The notes under the pieces are model-generated. The model was not told the origin of the DNA and made no database searches. It was given only the letters and a program-made list of their open reading frames with translations. The translations under genes and the position numbers were made by a program. A stretch of 64,000 nt of DNA from JACCTU01 sp963737405 (GTDB lineage Bacteria; Actinomycetota; Thermoleophilia; Gaiellales; Gaiellaceae): assembly GCA_963737405.1 (NCBI GenBank), contig CAVTSL010000011.1, forward strand, positions 248,001 to 312,000, written 5' to 3'. Each line of letters begins with the position of its first letter. Within the stretch, counting starts at the first letter, position 1. Positions 41,787 through 50,206 of the stretch are shown in pieces.

Positions 41787-42482
41787 GGCACGTTGAAGCG
41801 GTACCCGGCGCCGCGCACGGTCTGGAGGAACCTCGGCTCGCTCGGGTCTTCCTCGAGCTTCTCGCGGAGGTGCCGGACGTGGACGTCGATCGTCCGCGGC
41901 TCGCGGTAGTCGGAGCCGCCCCAGAGGGCCTCGAGCAGCCGCTGGCGCGAGTAGACGACGCCCGGCGTCGAGGCGAGCGTGCGCAGCAGCTCGAACTCGA
42001 CGTACGTGAGCTGGACGTCCCGGCCGGCCACGCTCACCGTCCGGCGGGCGAGGTCGATCGTGACGTCCCCGGCCTCGATCGTCGACGCGTCGCCGGCCCC
42101 GGGACGAGGCGCGGAGACCCGCCGCAGGAGTGCGCGCACCCGGCTCCGAAACTCGCGGATCGAGAACGGCTTCGTGATGTAGTCGTCGGCGCCGAGCTCG
42201 AGCCCGAGCACCTTGTCGAACTCGTCGTCGCGGGCGGTGAGCATGATGATCGGCACCGAGCTCTGGGCGCGCAGGCGCTTGCAGACCTCCAGGCCGTCGA
42301 GCTTCGGGAGCATCACGTCCAGGACGACGAGGTCCACGGGCTGCTCGCCGAAGCGCTGAAGCGCCTCCTCTCCATCGCGCGCCGGCCACGACCTTGAAGC
42401 CGTCGCGCTCGAGCGGGTAGGCAAGCAGCTTCTGGACGGAGTCCTCGTCGTCGACCAGCAGGATGGTGGAGGCATCTGCCAC
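41783..42482 (-). pseudogene. OmpR/PhoB-type response regulator, one frameshift in the receiver
   Basis: GTG 42482 begins VADASTILLVDDEDSVQKLL; after about 32 codons the frame changes near 42375-42390 to RDGEEALQRF and continues with the phosphorylation site VVLDVMLPKLDG, IMLTARDDEFD and the K of DDYITKPFS. The C-terminal winged helix (RTVSVAGRDVQLTYVEFELL, TIDVHVRHLREKLEEDPS, TVRGAGYRFNV) is complete. One surplus base explains the break. It pairs with the downstream histidine kinase and may control htrA. Confidence 0.86.
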
Positions 42483-42540
42483 GTGCTCAATGATGCCCGC
42501 GAACGGCCGCCCGCTGGGGGCGCGCCTACACTCCGTCGCC

Positions 42541-44421
42541 ATGGCCGTTCCGCCCTCGACACCGAGACGGCGGGCCAGGCCCGGCTCGCCGGAGCGCCCG
42601 GTCAACGCCCGGATGTACCGCGGCACATGGCTCGTGCTCTCGATCCCGCTGCTCCTCGCGGCCTTCAGCGTCGCCCGCCCGGCCCCGCTCCCGCAGGCAT
42701 TTCCGCCCGCATTCGACTCCGCGTCGGCCGAGACGCTCGCCGAGGAGTTCGCGCGCTTCTACCCGATGCGCTTCCCGGGCAGCACGGGCGCTGAGCTCGC
42801 GGCCGACTGGTATCGCGACCAGCTCAGGCCGTACGGGCTCACGGTCCGGACCCAGCCGTTCTCCGCGGAGGTGCCCGGGTACGGGAACCTCCGGTTCGCG
42901 AACCTCGTCACGACGGTGCGCGGCCGGTCCGACCGTCGGATCGTCGTGCTGGCGCACCGGGACGACCTCGGAACCGGGCCGGGCGCGAACGACAACGCGA
43001 CCGGCACCGCGGCGCTCATCGTCCTCGCCCGCTCGTTCGCGACGCCGACGACGAGCGAAGCGGAGCAGCCCGGGCCGATCCACACGCTCGTGTTCGTCTC
43101 GACCGACGGCGGCGCACTCGGCGGCGTCGGCGCGCGCCACTTCGCGGAGACCGAGGGAGCCGACGTCGATGCGGTGATCAACCTCGACGCCATCGCCGGC
43201 CCCGGGCCGCCGCGCCTCCACTTCGCCGGCGATCGGCCGCGCTCCCCCGCGCTCACGCTCGTCCGCACCGCGTCGGCGCGCATCGCCGAGGAGACCGGCA
43301 TCGTGCCGCTCCGCCCGAGCGCCCCACGTCAGCTGCTCGACCTCGCGTTCCCCTTCAGCCTCTACGAGCAGGCGCCGTTCGTCGGGCGGGATGTGTCCGC
43401 GCTGACGATCACGACGCAGGGAGACTCGCCGCTCCCGGCCGAGCTCGACACCGACGCGAGGCTGCGGACACTGCTCCAATCGCCGCGGATGGGGCAGCTC
43501 GGCGGCGCCGCGCAGACGCTCATCGGCTCGATCGACCAGGGGCTCGAGGTGACCCGCGCCGGACCGCCCTTCCTCTACTTCGGCACGCGTGCGGTCCGCG
43601 GCTGGGCGGTCGAGCTCGTCCTCGTCGCGGCGCTCCTTCCCTTCCTGGCCGCCGCGGTCGACCTCTTCGCGCGCTGCCGCCGGCGCCGGATCCCGCTCGC
43701 GCCGGCAGTGCGCAGCTATCTGAGCAGGCTCGCGTTCTGGCTCTTCGTCGGGCTGGCATTCGCGGTCGTGGCGCGCCTCGGCGGCTGGCCGCAGGGTGAT
43801 CCGCTGCCGATCCCGCCGCAGGCGGCCGCGGCACAGACGTGGCCCGTCATGGCAATCGTCACGCTCCTGCTCGTGTCCGCGATCGCGTGGATCGTCGCGC
43901 GCCACCGACTCATCCCGCGCCGCGAGGTCGCGCTCGAGGAGGAGCTCGCCGGGTACACCGCCGCGCTCCTGATGCTCGGGCTCGTGTCGCTGCTCGTCGT
44001 GGCTGTCAACGCGTTCGCGCTCGTCTTCGTGCTTCCGTCGCTCCACGCGTGGCTCTGGCTGCCGCAGTTCCAGTCGCGGCCGATCTGGACCCGCGCCGCG
44101 CTGCTCGCAGCGGGCTTCGCCGGGCCGGCGCTCCTGCTCTGGTCGCTCTCGGATCGGCTCGGGCTCGGCGCCGACGTGTTCGCCTACCTGGTCGAGCTCG
44201 TCGCGATCGGCTACGTGCCCGTGCCGCTCGTCGTGCTCTTCCTCGCGTGGCTCGGTGTCGCCGGCCAGCTCGCCGCGCTGTCGGCCCGGCGGTACGCGCC
44301 GTACCCGTCGTCGGAGGAGCGGCCGCCGCGCGGGCCCGTTCGGCAGCTGGTCCGGGCAGGGCTGCTCGCGGTCGAGCGGCGGCGAACGTCTGCGGACCGC
44401 GAGCGCGCGATCGAGGGTTAG
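42541..44421 (+). CDS. M28-like membrane protein with altered metal site
   Basis: A 626-residue protein: N-terminal helix (TWLVLSIPLLLAAFSVA), an M28 peptidase-like domain (about residues 60-320), then eight or so membrane helices. The domain shows VVLAHRDDLGTGPGANDNAT (normally A-H-x-D and G-A-N-D-N), and VINLDAIAGPG. The catalytic Glu pair is replaced: FVSTDGGALGGVGARHF has D-G-G where active enzymes have E-E. The distal H of the family also seems lost (LYEQAPFV). It is therefore probably a non-hydrolytic relative. It is convergent with moeA, overlapping by 4 nt. Confidence 0.8.
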   Translation: MAVPPSTPRRRARPGSPERPVNARMYRGTWLVLSIPLLLAAFSVARPAPLPQAFPPAFDSASAETLAEEFARFYPMRFPGSTGAELAADWYRDQLRPYGLTVRTQPFSAEVPGYGNLRFANLVTTVRGRSDRRIVVLAHRDDLGTGPGANDNATGTAALIVLARSFATPTTSEAEQPGPIHTLVFVSTDGGALGGVGARHFAETEGADVDAVINLDAIAGPGPPRLHFAGDRPRSPALTLVRTASARIAEETGIVPLRPSAPRQLLDLAFPFSLYEQAPFVGRDVSALTITTQGDSPLPAELDTDARLRTLLQSPRMGQLGGAAQTLIGSIDQGLEVTRAGPPFLYFGTRAVRGWAVELVLVAALLPFLAAAVDLFARCRRRRIPLAPAVRSYLSRLAFWLFVGLAFAVVARLGGWPQGDPLPIPPQAAAAQTWPVMAIVTLLLVSAIAWIVARHRLIPRREVALEEELAGYTAALLMLGLVSLLVVAVNAFALVFVLPSLHAWLWLPQFQSRPIWTRAALLAAGFAGPALLLWSLSDRLGLGADVFAYLVELVAIGYVPVPLVVLFLAWLGVAGQLAALSARRYAPYPSSEERPPRGPVRQLVRAGLLAVERRRTSADRERAIEG

Positions 44422-45596
44422 AGGCGAAGGAAGCGGACCGCCTCGCCGGCGGGCAGCTCGCCCTCACCGCGCGGGACGAGCACGAGCACGTCGGCGGCCG
44501 CGGCACGAACGATCATGTGCGACTCCTGCCCGCCGAGCGGCTCGAGGCCTCCGTCGCTCAGGCGTGAGCGAACGAGCTCGTCACGGACGGCGTTTCGACG
44601 GACGGGCCGCGCGAGCGCGCCGTGCTCCCAGCGCGGTCCCGGATCGCGCTCGGCTTCGAGCGCCCGGAGCGCGGGTCGAACGAAGAGCTCGAAGCCGACG
44701 AGCGTCGAGACCGGGTTCCCGGGCAGGCCGAAGACGAGCGTCGCATCGCGGACGCCGAACGACACCGGCTTGCCGGGCTTGACCGCGACGCGCCAGAAGA
44801 CCTCCTCGACCCCGAGCTCGCCGGCCACGCGTCGCACGAGGTCGTGCGGACCGACCGAGACGCCGCCCGAGGTGACGACGACATCGGCGTCGAGGGCGCG
44901 CTCGAGCGCGGCGCGGTGCGCGTTCTCGTCGTCTTCGACCGGCGGGATGCGATCGACCGTCGCGCCGTACTCCTCGAGCGCAGCGGCGAGCATGACGCCG
45001 TTCGCCTCGTAGATCTGGCCCGGCGCGAGCTGCTCACCGGGTGCGCGGAGCTCGGTGCCCGTCGCGAGGACGGCAACGCGCGGCCGGCGCGTGACGCGCA
45101 GGTTCGGAACGCCCGCCGCGGCGAGCGCGCCGATCTGCGCGGCGCCGAGCCGCGTCCCGGATGGGACCACCTCGTCGCCCTTGGACGTGTCGCCGCCGCG
45201 CGGTCTGACGTTGGCTCCACTGGCAACGTCCGACGGAATCTCTACCGTGTTGTCATGGTCGGCAACGTCCTCGAGCGGGACGACGGCGTCAGCGCCCTCG
45301 GGGACGACGCCTCCGGTTGCGATACCCATCGCCTCGCCTGCGGCGAGTGCACGGCCCGCGGGCCGCCCCGCTGCGATTCGCTCCACGACAACCAACTGTC
45401 CCGGTGCGTCGGCGCTCCGGATCGCGAAACCGTCCATCGCGGAGCTCGCGAACGGCGGGAGGTCGATCGCAGATCGCGCCGGCTCGGCGAGCACGCGGCC
45501 GCGTGCGGCGTCGAGCGGCACGTCCTCCGCTGGGAGCGGCCTCGCACGAGCGAGCACCTCGTCGATCGCGTCCCCGAGCGACAGCAGATCGGCCAC
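44418..45596 (-). CDS. moeA: Molybdopterin molybdenumtransferase MoeA
   Basis: A 392-residue MoeA, which inserts molybdate into adenylylated molybdopterin. N-terminal DLPPFASSAMDGFAIRSADA, GIATGGVVPEGADAVVPLED, the MoCF domain with VLATGTELRAPGEQLAPGQI and VVTSGGVSVGPHDLVRRV, and GLPGNPVSTLVGFELFVRPA are all present. GTG start 45596. It complements mog and moaC elsewhere in the window, though it is not in their operon. Confidence 0.93.
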   Translation of the reverse strand: MADLLSLGDAIDEVLARARPLPAEDVPLDAARGRVLAEPARSAIDLPPFASSAMDGFAIRSADAPGQLVVVERIAAGRPAGRALAAGEAMGIATGGVVPEGADAVVPLEDVADHDNTVEIPSDVASGANVRPRGGDTSKGDEVVPSGTRLGAAQIGALAAAGVPNLRVTRRPRVAVLATGTELRAPGEQLAPGQIYEANGVMLAAALEEYGATVDRIPPVEDDENAHRAALERALDADVVVTSGGVSVGPHDLVRRVAGELGVEEVFWRVAVKPGKPVSFGVRDATLVFGLPGNPVSTLVGFELFVRPALRALEAERDPGPRWEHGALARPVRRNAVRDELVRSRLSDGGLEPLGGQESHMIVRAAAADVLVLVPRGEGELPAGEAVRFLRL

Positions 45597-45627
45597 GCGG
45601 TCACCCTAGTGGCGCTACGCTCGCAAC

Positions 45628-46566
45628 GTGCTCTCGGTCGTCGTGCCGGTGTACAACGAGGAGCGAAGCGTCGAGCTCCTGTACGACGAGGTCGCCGCCG
45701 CACTCGACCCGCTCGACCAGGAGTGGGAGGCGGTGTTCGTCGACGACGGCTCGACCGACGGCTCGTTCGCCGCGCTGACGAGGCTCCACGCACGTGCGCC
45801 GAACGTCCGCGTCGTCCGGCTCCGCCGCAACTTCGGCAAGGCGGCCGCGCTCGCTGCGGGCTTCGCGCAGGCGTCGGGCGACCTGATCGCGACGCTCGAC
45901 GCCGACGGCCAGGACGATCCCGCGGAGCTCCCGCGGCTGCTCGCGAAGCTCGACGAGGGCTACGACCTCGTGTCGGGCTGGAAGGTCCGACGCCGCGACC
46001 CGTGGCGACGGCGCATCGTGTCGCGGATCTTCAACGCGGTCACCGGCTGGATCTCGGGCGTGCGGCTGCACGACATGAACTGCGGGTTCAAGGCGTACCG
46101 CGCCGAGGTGGTCCGTGGCATGCCGCTCTACGGGGAGCTTCACCGCTTCATCCCCGTGCTCGCGCACGAGCGCGGCTACCGCGTGACGGAGCTCGCGGTC
46201 AATCACCGTCCGCGCGAGCACGGCCGCTCGCGCTACGGGATCGAGCGCTACCTGCGCGGGTTCTTCGACCTGATCACCGTGACGTTCATGGGCCGGTACC
46301 GGCACCGTCCGCTGCATCTCTTCGGCGGACTCGGCCTCGCGCTCGGAGCGATCGGGTTTCTGATCTGCGCGTACCTCACGATCCTCTGGTTCGCCGGCAG
46401 CGCGATCGGACACCGGCCGCTGCTCACGCTCGGCGTGCTGCTCGTCGTCGTCGGGATGCAGTTCCTCTCGCTCGGTCTGATCGGCGAGATGATCACGACG
46501 CACCACGAGGAGCGCGCGCTCGAGCGCGGCCGGGACGAAGCGCGCGTCGACGAGATCCTGTCCTGA
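45628..46566 (+). CDS. Glycosyltransferase family 2 (polyprenyl-phosphate sugar synthase type)
   Basis: A 312-residue GT-A enzyme with two C-terminal membrane helices. SVVVPVYNEERSVELLYDEV, VFVDDGSTDGSFAAL and LIATLDADGQDDPAELPRLL give the nucleotide-sugar and D-x-D sites; DMNCGFKAYRAEV and HRPREHGRSRYGIERYLRG are typical of dolichol/undecaprenyl-phosphate sugar transferases such as GtrB. It likely makes a lipid-linked sugar donor used by the following genes. The stop overlaps the next start. Confidence 0.88.
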   Translation: MLSVVVPVYNEERSVELLYDEVAAALDPLDQEWEAVFVDDGSTDGSFAALTRLHARAPNVRVVRLRRNFGKAAALAAGFAQASGDLIATLDADGQDDPAELPRLLAKLDEGYDLVSGWKVRRRDPWRRRIVSRIFNAVTGWISGVRLHDMNCGFKAYRAEVVRGMPLYGELHRFIPVLAHERGYRVTELAVNHRPREHGRSRYGIERYLRGFFDLITVTFMGRYRHRPLHLFGGLGLALGAIGFLICAYLTILWFAGSAIGHRPLLTLGVLLVVVGMQFLSLGLIGEMITTHHEERALERGRDEARVDEILS

Positions 46567-47624
46567 GAGTCCTCTACTTCGGCACGTACGAGCGCGACTA
46601 CCCGCGGAACGCGCAGGTGATCTCGAGCCTCCGGCGCGCCGGCGTCGACGTCGACGAGCGACACGAATCCGTGTGGGAGGGACGGCGCGACGCCTGGCGT
46701 GCCGGCGCCCGAACCGCGCTCCGGCTCGCGCGGGCCGAGGTCGCGCTGCTCCGCCGCCCGCGGGAGCGTTACGACGCCGTGATCGTCGGCTACCCCGGCC
46801 ACGCCGACGTGCTCGCGGCGAAGTGGGCTGGGCGCGGCGCACCCGTGGTGTTCAACCCGCTCGTCGCGCTTTCGGACACGCTCGTGGGCGACCGCGGGCG
46901 CTTTTCGGACGGCTCTTTGCCGGCCCGCGTGCTGCGCGCAGTCGACCGTCGCGCCTTGCGCGCGGCGGACGTCGTCGTCGCGGACACCGACGCGAACGCG
47001 CGATTCCTCGCCGATCTCGGCGGCATCGCGCATGTCGAGTCGTGCTTGGTCGGTGCCGAAGACCGCGTGTTCCGGGCGGGCTGGCGACCGGCCTCGTTCA
47101 CGCACGCGCTCTTCGTCGGCAAGCTGATCCCGCTCCACGGGCTCGAGACGATCCTCGCCGCCGCGCGAGCAGCGCCCGAGCTCCGATTCCGGATCGTGGG
47201 AAGCGGCCAGCTCGACGCGCTGCTCGAAGGACGGCCGCCGAACGTCGAGCATCTGCCGTGGGTCGAATACGAGCGCCTGCCCGCGGAGTACCTGGGCGCG
47301 GGAGCGTCGCTCGGGATCTTCGGCACATCGGCGAAGGCTGCTCGCGTGATCCCGAACAAGGTCTTCCAGGCGCTCGCCTGCGGCGCGCCAGTCATCACGG
47401 CCGACACGCCGGCGGCGCGCGAGCTCCTCACCGACGGATATGACGCGCTCCTCGTCAAGCCCGGCGACCATGCGGCACTCGCGGATGCGCTCCGTCGACT
47501 CGCAGCAAACGACGACCTGCGCAACCGGATCGCCTTCGTCGGGCTCGGGACGTATCTCAGGCGCGCGAGCGAGGACGTACTCGGCCGGCGCTGGCGCGAC
47601 ATCCTCGAGCGCGCGACGGCTTGA
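46563..47624 (+). CDS. Glycosyltransferase family 4 (probable CTG start)
   Basis: A 353-residue GT-B enzyme. LRVLYFGTYERDYPRNAQ is the natural N-terminus. No ATG, GTG or TTG precedes it in frame, so CTG 46563, overlapping the previous stop as CTGA, is the best start; a later GTG would cut into conserved sequence. HALFVGKLIPLHGLETILAA and RVIPNKVFQALACGAPVITA with the E of ARELLTD belong to the donor site. It ends overlapping the DUF2079 gene (TTGA). Confidence 0.82.
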   Translation: MRVLYFGTYERDYPRNAQVISSLRRAGVDVDERHESVWEGRRDAWRAGARTALRLARAEVALLRRPRERYDAVIVGYPGHADVLAAKWAGRGAPVVFNPLVALSDTLVGDRGRFSDGSLPARVLRAVDRRALRAADVVVADTDANARFLADLGGIAHVESCLVGAEDRVFRAGWRPASFTHALFVGKLIPLHGLETILAAARAAPELRFRIVGSGQLDALLEGRPPNVEHLPWVEYERLPAEYLGAGASLGIFGTSAKAARVIPNKVFQALACGAPVITADTPAARELLTDGYDALLVKPGDHAALADALRRLAANDDLRNRIAFVGLGTYLRRASEDVLGRRWRDILERATA

Positions 47625-49036
47625 CCGAACGGCGACTGCTCCTCGCGGCGGTCGCGGCGTACGCGGCGGGCTTCGGCGCGCTTTCCGTCCTGCGCCACCG
47701 TTCGTTCGAGACCGGACGCTTCGATCTCGGGAACATGGTGCAGGCCGTCTGGTCGACCGCGCACGGCGACCCGCTCGAGGTGACGAACCTCGCCGGCGAG
47801 CAGACCTCGCGCCTCGCGTCGCACGTCGACCCGATCCTCGTCCTGTTCGCGCCGCTCTGGCTCGTGTGGCCGAGCCCCTCGATGCTGCTCGTCGTCCAAT
47901 CGGTCGCGATCGCGCTCGGTGCGCTTCCGGTCTTCTGGCTCGGACGGAAGCACCTCGCCTCGCCCCGCGCCGGCCTCGGCTTCTCGCTCGCGTACCTGCT
48001 CTACCCGGCGACGCAGTGGGTGACGCTGTCCGAGTTCCATCCCGTCGCGCTCGCGTGTCCGTTGCTGCTCTTCGCGTTCTGGTACCTCGACGAGGATCGG
48101 CTCGTCCCGTTCGCGGTGTTCGCGATCCTCGCGAGCCTGACGAAGGAGGAGGTGCCGCTCGCCGTCGCGGGGCTCGGCGCGTGGTACGCGCTCGCCCGGC
48201 GCCACCGTGCCGCGGGCGCCGTCATCGCGCTCGCGGGAATCGCTGCGGCGGCGATCGCGGTGGGCGTCGTCCAGCCGCACTTCGGCGAGGGCGGCGACCC
48301 GTTCGCCGGCCGCTACGACGAGGTCGGCGGCTCGATCGGCGGGATCCTGAAGACCGCCGCCACCGACCCGCTCACGCTCTTCCGCGTCGCGTTCGACGAG
48401 CGCGGCCTCGGCTACCTCGTGCGCCTGCTCCTGCCGCTCGCGTTCCTGCCGCTCGGCTCGCCGCTCGCGCTGCTGCCCGCGCTGCCGGACCTCGCGCTCA
48501 ACCTCCTCTCGTCGACGAGGACGCAGACGTCGATCCACTTCCACTACACCGCGCCGCTGATCCCCGCGTTCTTCGCAGCTGCGATCTTCACGGCGGCGAA
48601 GGTGCGCCGGAACGTCGCCCCGCTCCTCGTGGTGCTGATGCTCGTCGCCAACTTCGCGCTCGGCGCGATCCCTGCGTGGGGCTGGATCCCGGGCGGCGAG
48701 GATCTCCAGGCCCGCTCCGCGCTCGTGAGCGAGCACGACCGGATCGCGGAACGGGCGCTCGAGCTGATCCCCTCGGACGCTGTCGTCTCCGCGTCGAACT
48801 CGCTCGGCGCACACCTCTCGGCGCGCCGGCGCTTCCTCAGCTTCCCGGTCCGCGCGGACGCGCAGTGGATCGCGGTCGACGAACGTTCGCCCGGCTACCT
48901 CGACCGGATCGCGCCGGGCCCGTACCGCATCGCGATCCGCCGCCTGCGCGCGGATCCCCGCTGGCGTGTCGTCTTCGACGACGACGGCGTGCTCGTGTTC
49001 AGACGGGAATCGTCTGCGGGAGCAGGTACGCCGTGA
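47621..49036 (+). CDS. DUF2079 membrane protein
   Basis: A 471-residue polytopic protein with roughly ten helices. FETGRFDLGNMVQAVWSTAH and LASHVDPILVLFAPLWLVWP are the family hallmark (F-D-L-G ... and H-x-x-P), resembling the acidic first loop of GT-C glycosyltransferases. TLSEFHPVALACPLLLFAFW adds a family His. It probably uses lipid-linked sugars made by the GT2 enzyme; this is inference from context. TTG start 47621. Confidence 0.83.
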   Translation: MTERRLLLAAVAAYAAGFGALSVLRHRSFETGRFDLGNMVQAVWSTAHGDPLEVTNLAGEQTSRLASHVDPILVLFAPLWLVWPSPSMLLVVQSVAIALGALPVFWLGRKHLASPRAGLGFSLAYLLYPATQWVTLSEFHPVALACPLLLFAFWYLDEDRLVPFAVFAILASLTKEEVPLAVAGLGAWYALARRHRAAGAVIALAGIAAAAIAVGVVQPHFGEGGDPFAGRYDEVGGSIGGILKTAATDPLTLFRVAFDERGLGYLVRLLLPLAFLPLGSPLALLPALPDLALNLLSSTRTQTSIHFHYTAPLIPAFFAAAIFTAAKVRRNVAPLLVVLMLVANFALGAIPAWGWIPGGEDLQARSALVSEHDRIAERALELIPSDAVVSASNSLGAHLSARRRFLSFPVRADAQWIAVDERSPGYLDRIAPGPYRIAIRRLRADPRWRVVFDDDGVLVFRRESSAGAGTP

Positions 49037-50100
49037 GCGCGAGCGCGAGCACCCGCGCGAGCCGGTCCTCCTCGACGGCTGCGAGCGGGATCGACCCACG
49101 CGAGATACCACGGCGTGACGTACGGCGCGCACACGACCAGGAGCACCGCAGCGAGCGCGAGACGCGCTCGCCCTCTCCACGCCGAGAGGAGGAGCCACGC
49201 GAACGCCGCGGCGAACGCAAGGCCGAAGAGCGCGATCGCGAGCCCCTCGGGAACTCCGTGCTGCGCGAGCCGAGCCGGGAGCGCGTAGCTCGTCGTCTCC
49301 CGCGCGTTGTCGGCGAGCGGGCCGAACGCCCCGAGCCACGCGAATCCGTACCGCCACGTCGCGAGCCCGAACACGACCACCGCGGTGAGCGCGAACCCGA
49401 GGTGGCCGACACTCCGGCCGCTCGTTCGCGCCTCGAGCGCACGGAGCGGGAAGAGCACGACGGGGATCCACTTGATCGACGCGCTCACCACCCACGCTGC
49501 GCCCGCCCACTGCCGTCGCGCGCCTGCACAGACGAGCGCCGCGAGCAGGAGCGCACCGATCCACGCGTCGTTGTGCCCTCCGCCCGCGAGGTGCACGGCG
49601 AGCACCGGGTTCCACCCGACAAAGGCCGCGGCGAGCGCGGGCCGCACCGCGAGCCGGGCCGCGAGGACCGCCATCGCGACCGCAGCGAGCGCAGCGAGCG
49701 TCTTGTAGATCCACGCCGCCGCATTCGCGGACGTTCCCGCCGCCGCCGCGAGCGGCTCCGACGCGAGCGTGAACCCGGGCGCGTACACGGACGTCCGATC
49801 GCGCCACTTCACGCCGGCGTACTGGTAGGAAGGGTCGTCGGGGTAGTCCGAGGGCGTGTCTCGGTACGGATTGCCGTCGTGGACGACCGCAATGCGGCCG
49901 TACTCCCAGTACGTCCACGCGTCGGTCGAGAGAAGGAGCGGCGCGGCGAGCGGGACGAGCTGCACGGCCGCCGCCACGACGACCACCGCCCGGGCCGCGC
50001 CGCCGCGGCGTGCAAGCACCGCGAGCCCGACCAGGTACGCGGCGAACGCGAGCGCGAGCAGGACGAGGAACGCCCACGCCCAGGCGTCGTCGCCGACCAT
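48999..50100 (-). CDS. GT87-like polytopic glycosyltransferase, one frameshift near the end
   Basis: A multi-helix membrane protein of about 370 residues. LLSTDAWTYWEYGRIAVVHD, NPYRDTPSDYPDDP and WIYKTLAALAAV resemble actinobacterial mannosyltransferases of GT-C type, with an acidic first loop. Near 49094 one extra base shifts the frame: APYVTPWYLAW is followed in the right frame by IPLAAVEEDRLARVLALALT and a stop at 48999; unrepaired, it runs to 48895. ATG 50100 is the first normal start, but a helix (LVVLVLVAGCVAVAWPDDSP) is encoded upstream in frame, and CTG 50205, one base after the PBP stop, could be the true start. Confidence 0.75.
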
Positions 50101-50206
50101 CGCGCCACCCGGCTGGGGGACGATCGGCGAGTCGTCGGGCCATGCGACCGCGACGCAGCCCGCGACGAGGACGAGGACGACGAGGCCCGGCGCGAGCCGG
50201 GTCAGC

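Noticed and set aside
44622..46562. Plus-strand open frame upstream of the GT4 gene
   Set aside because: It is antisense to moeA and out of frame with the GT2 gene; it has no coding bias of its own.
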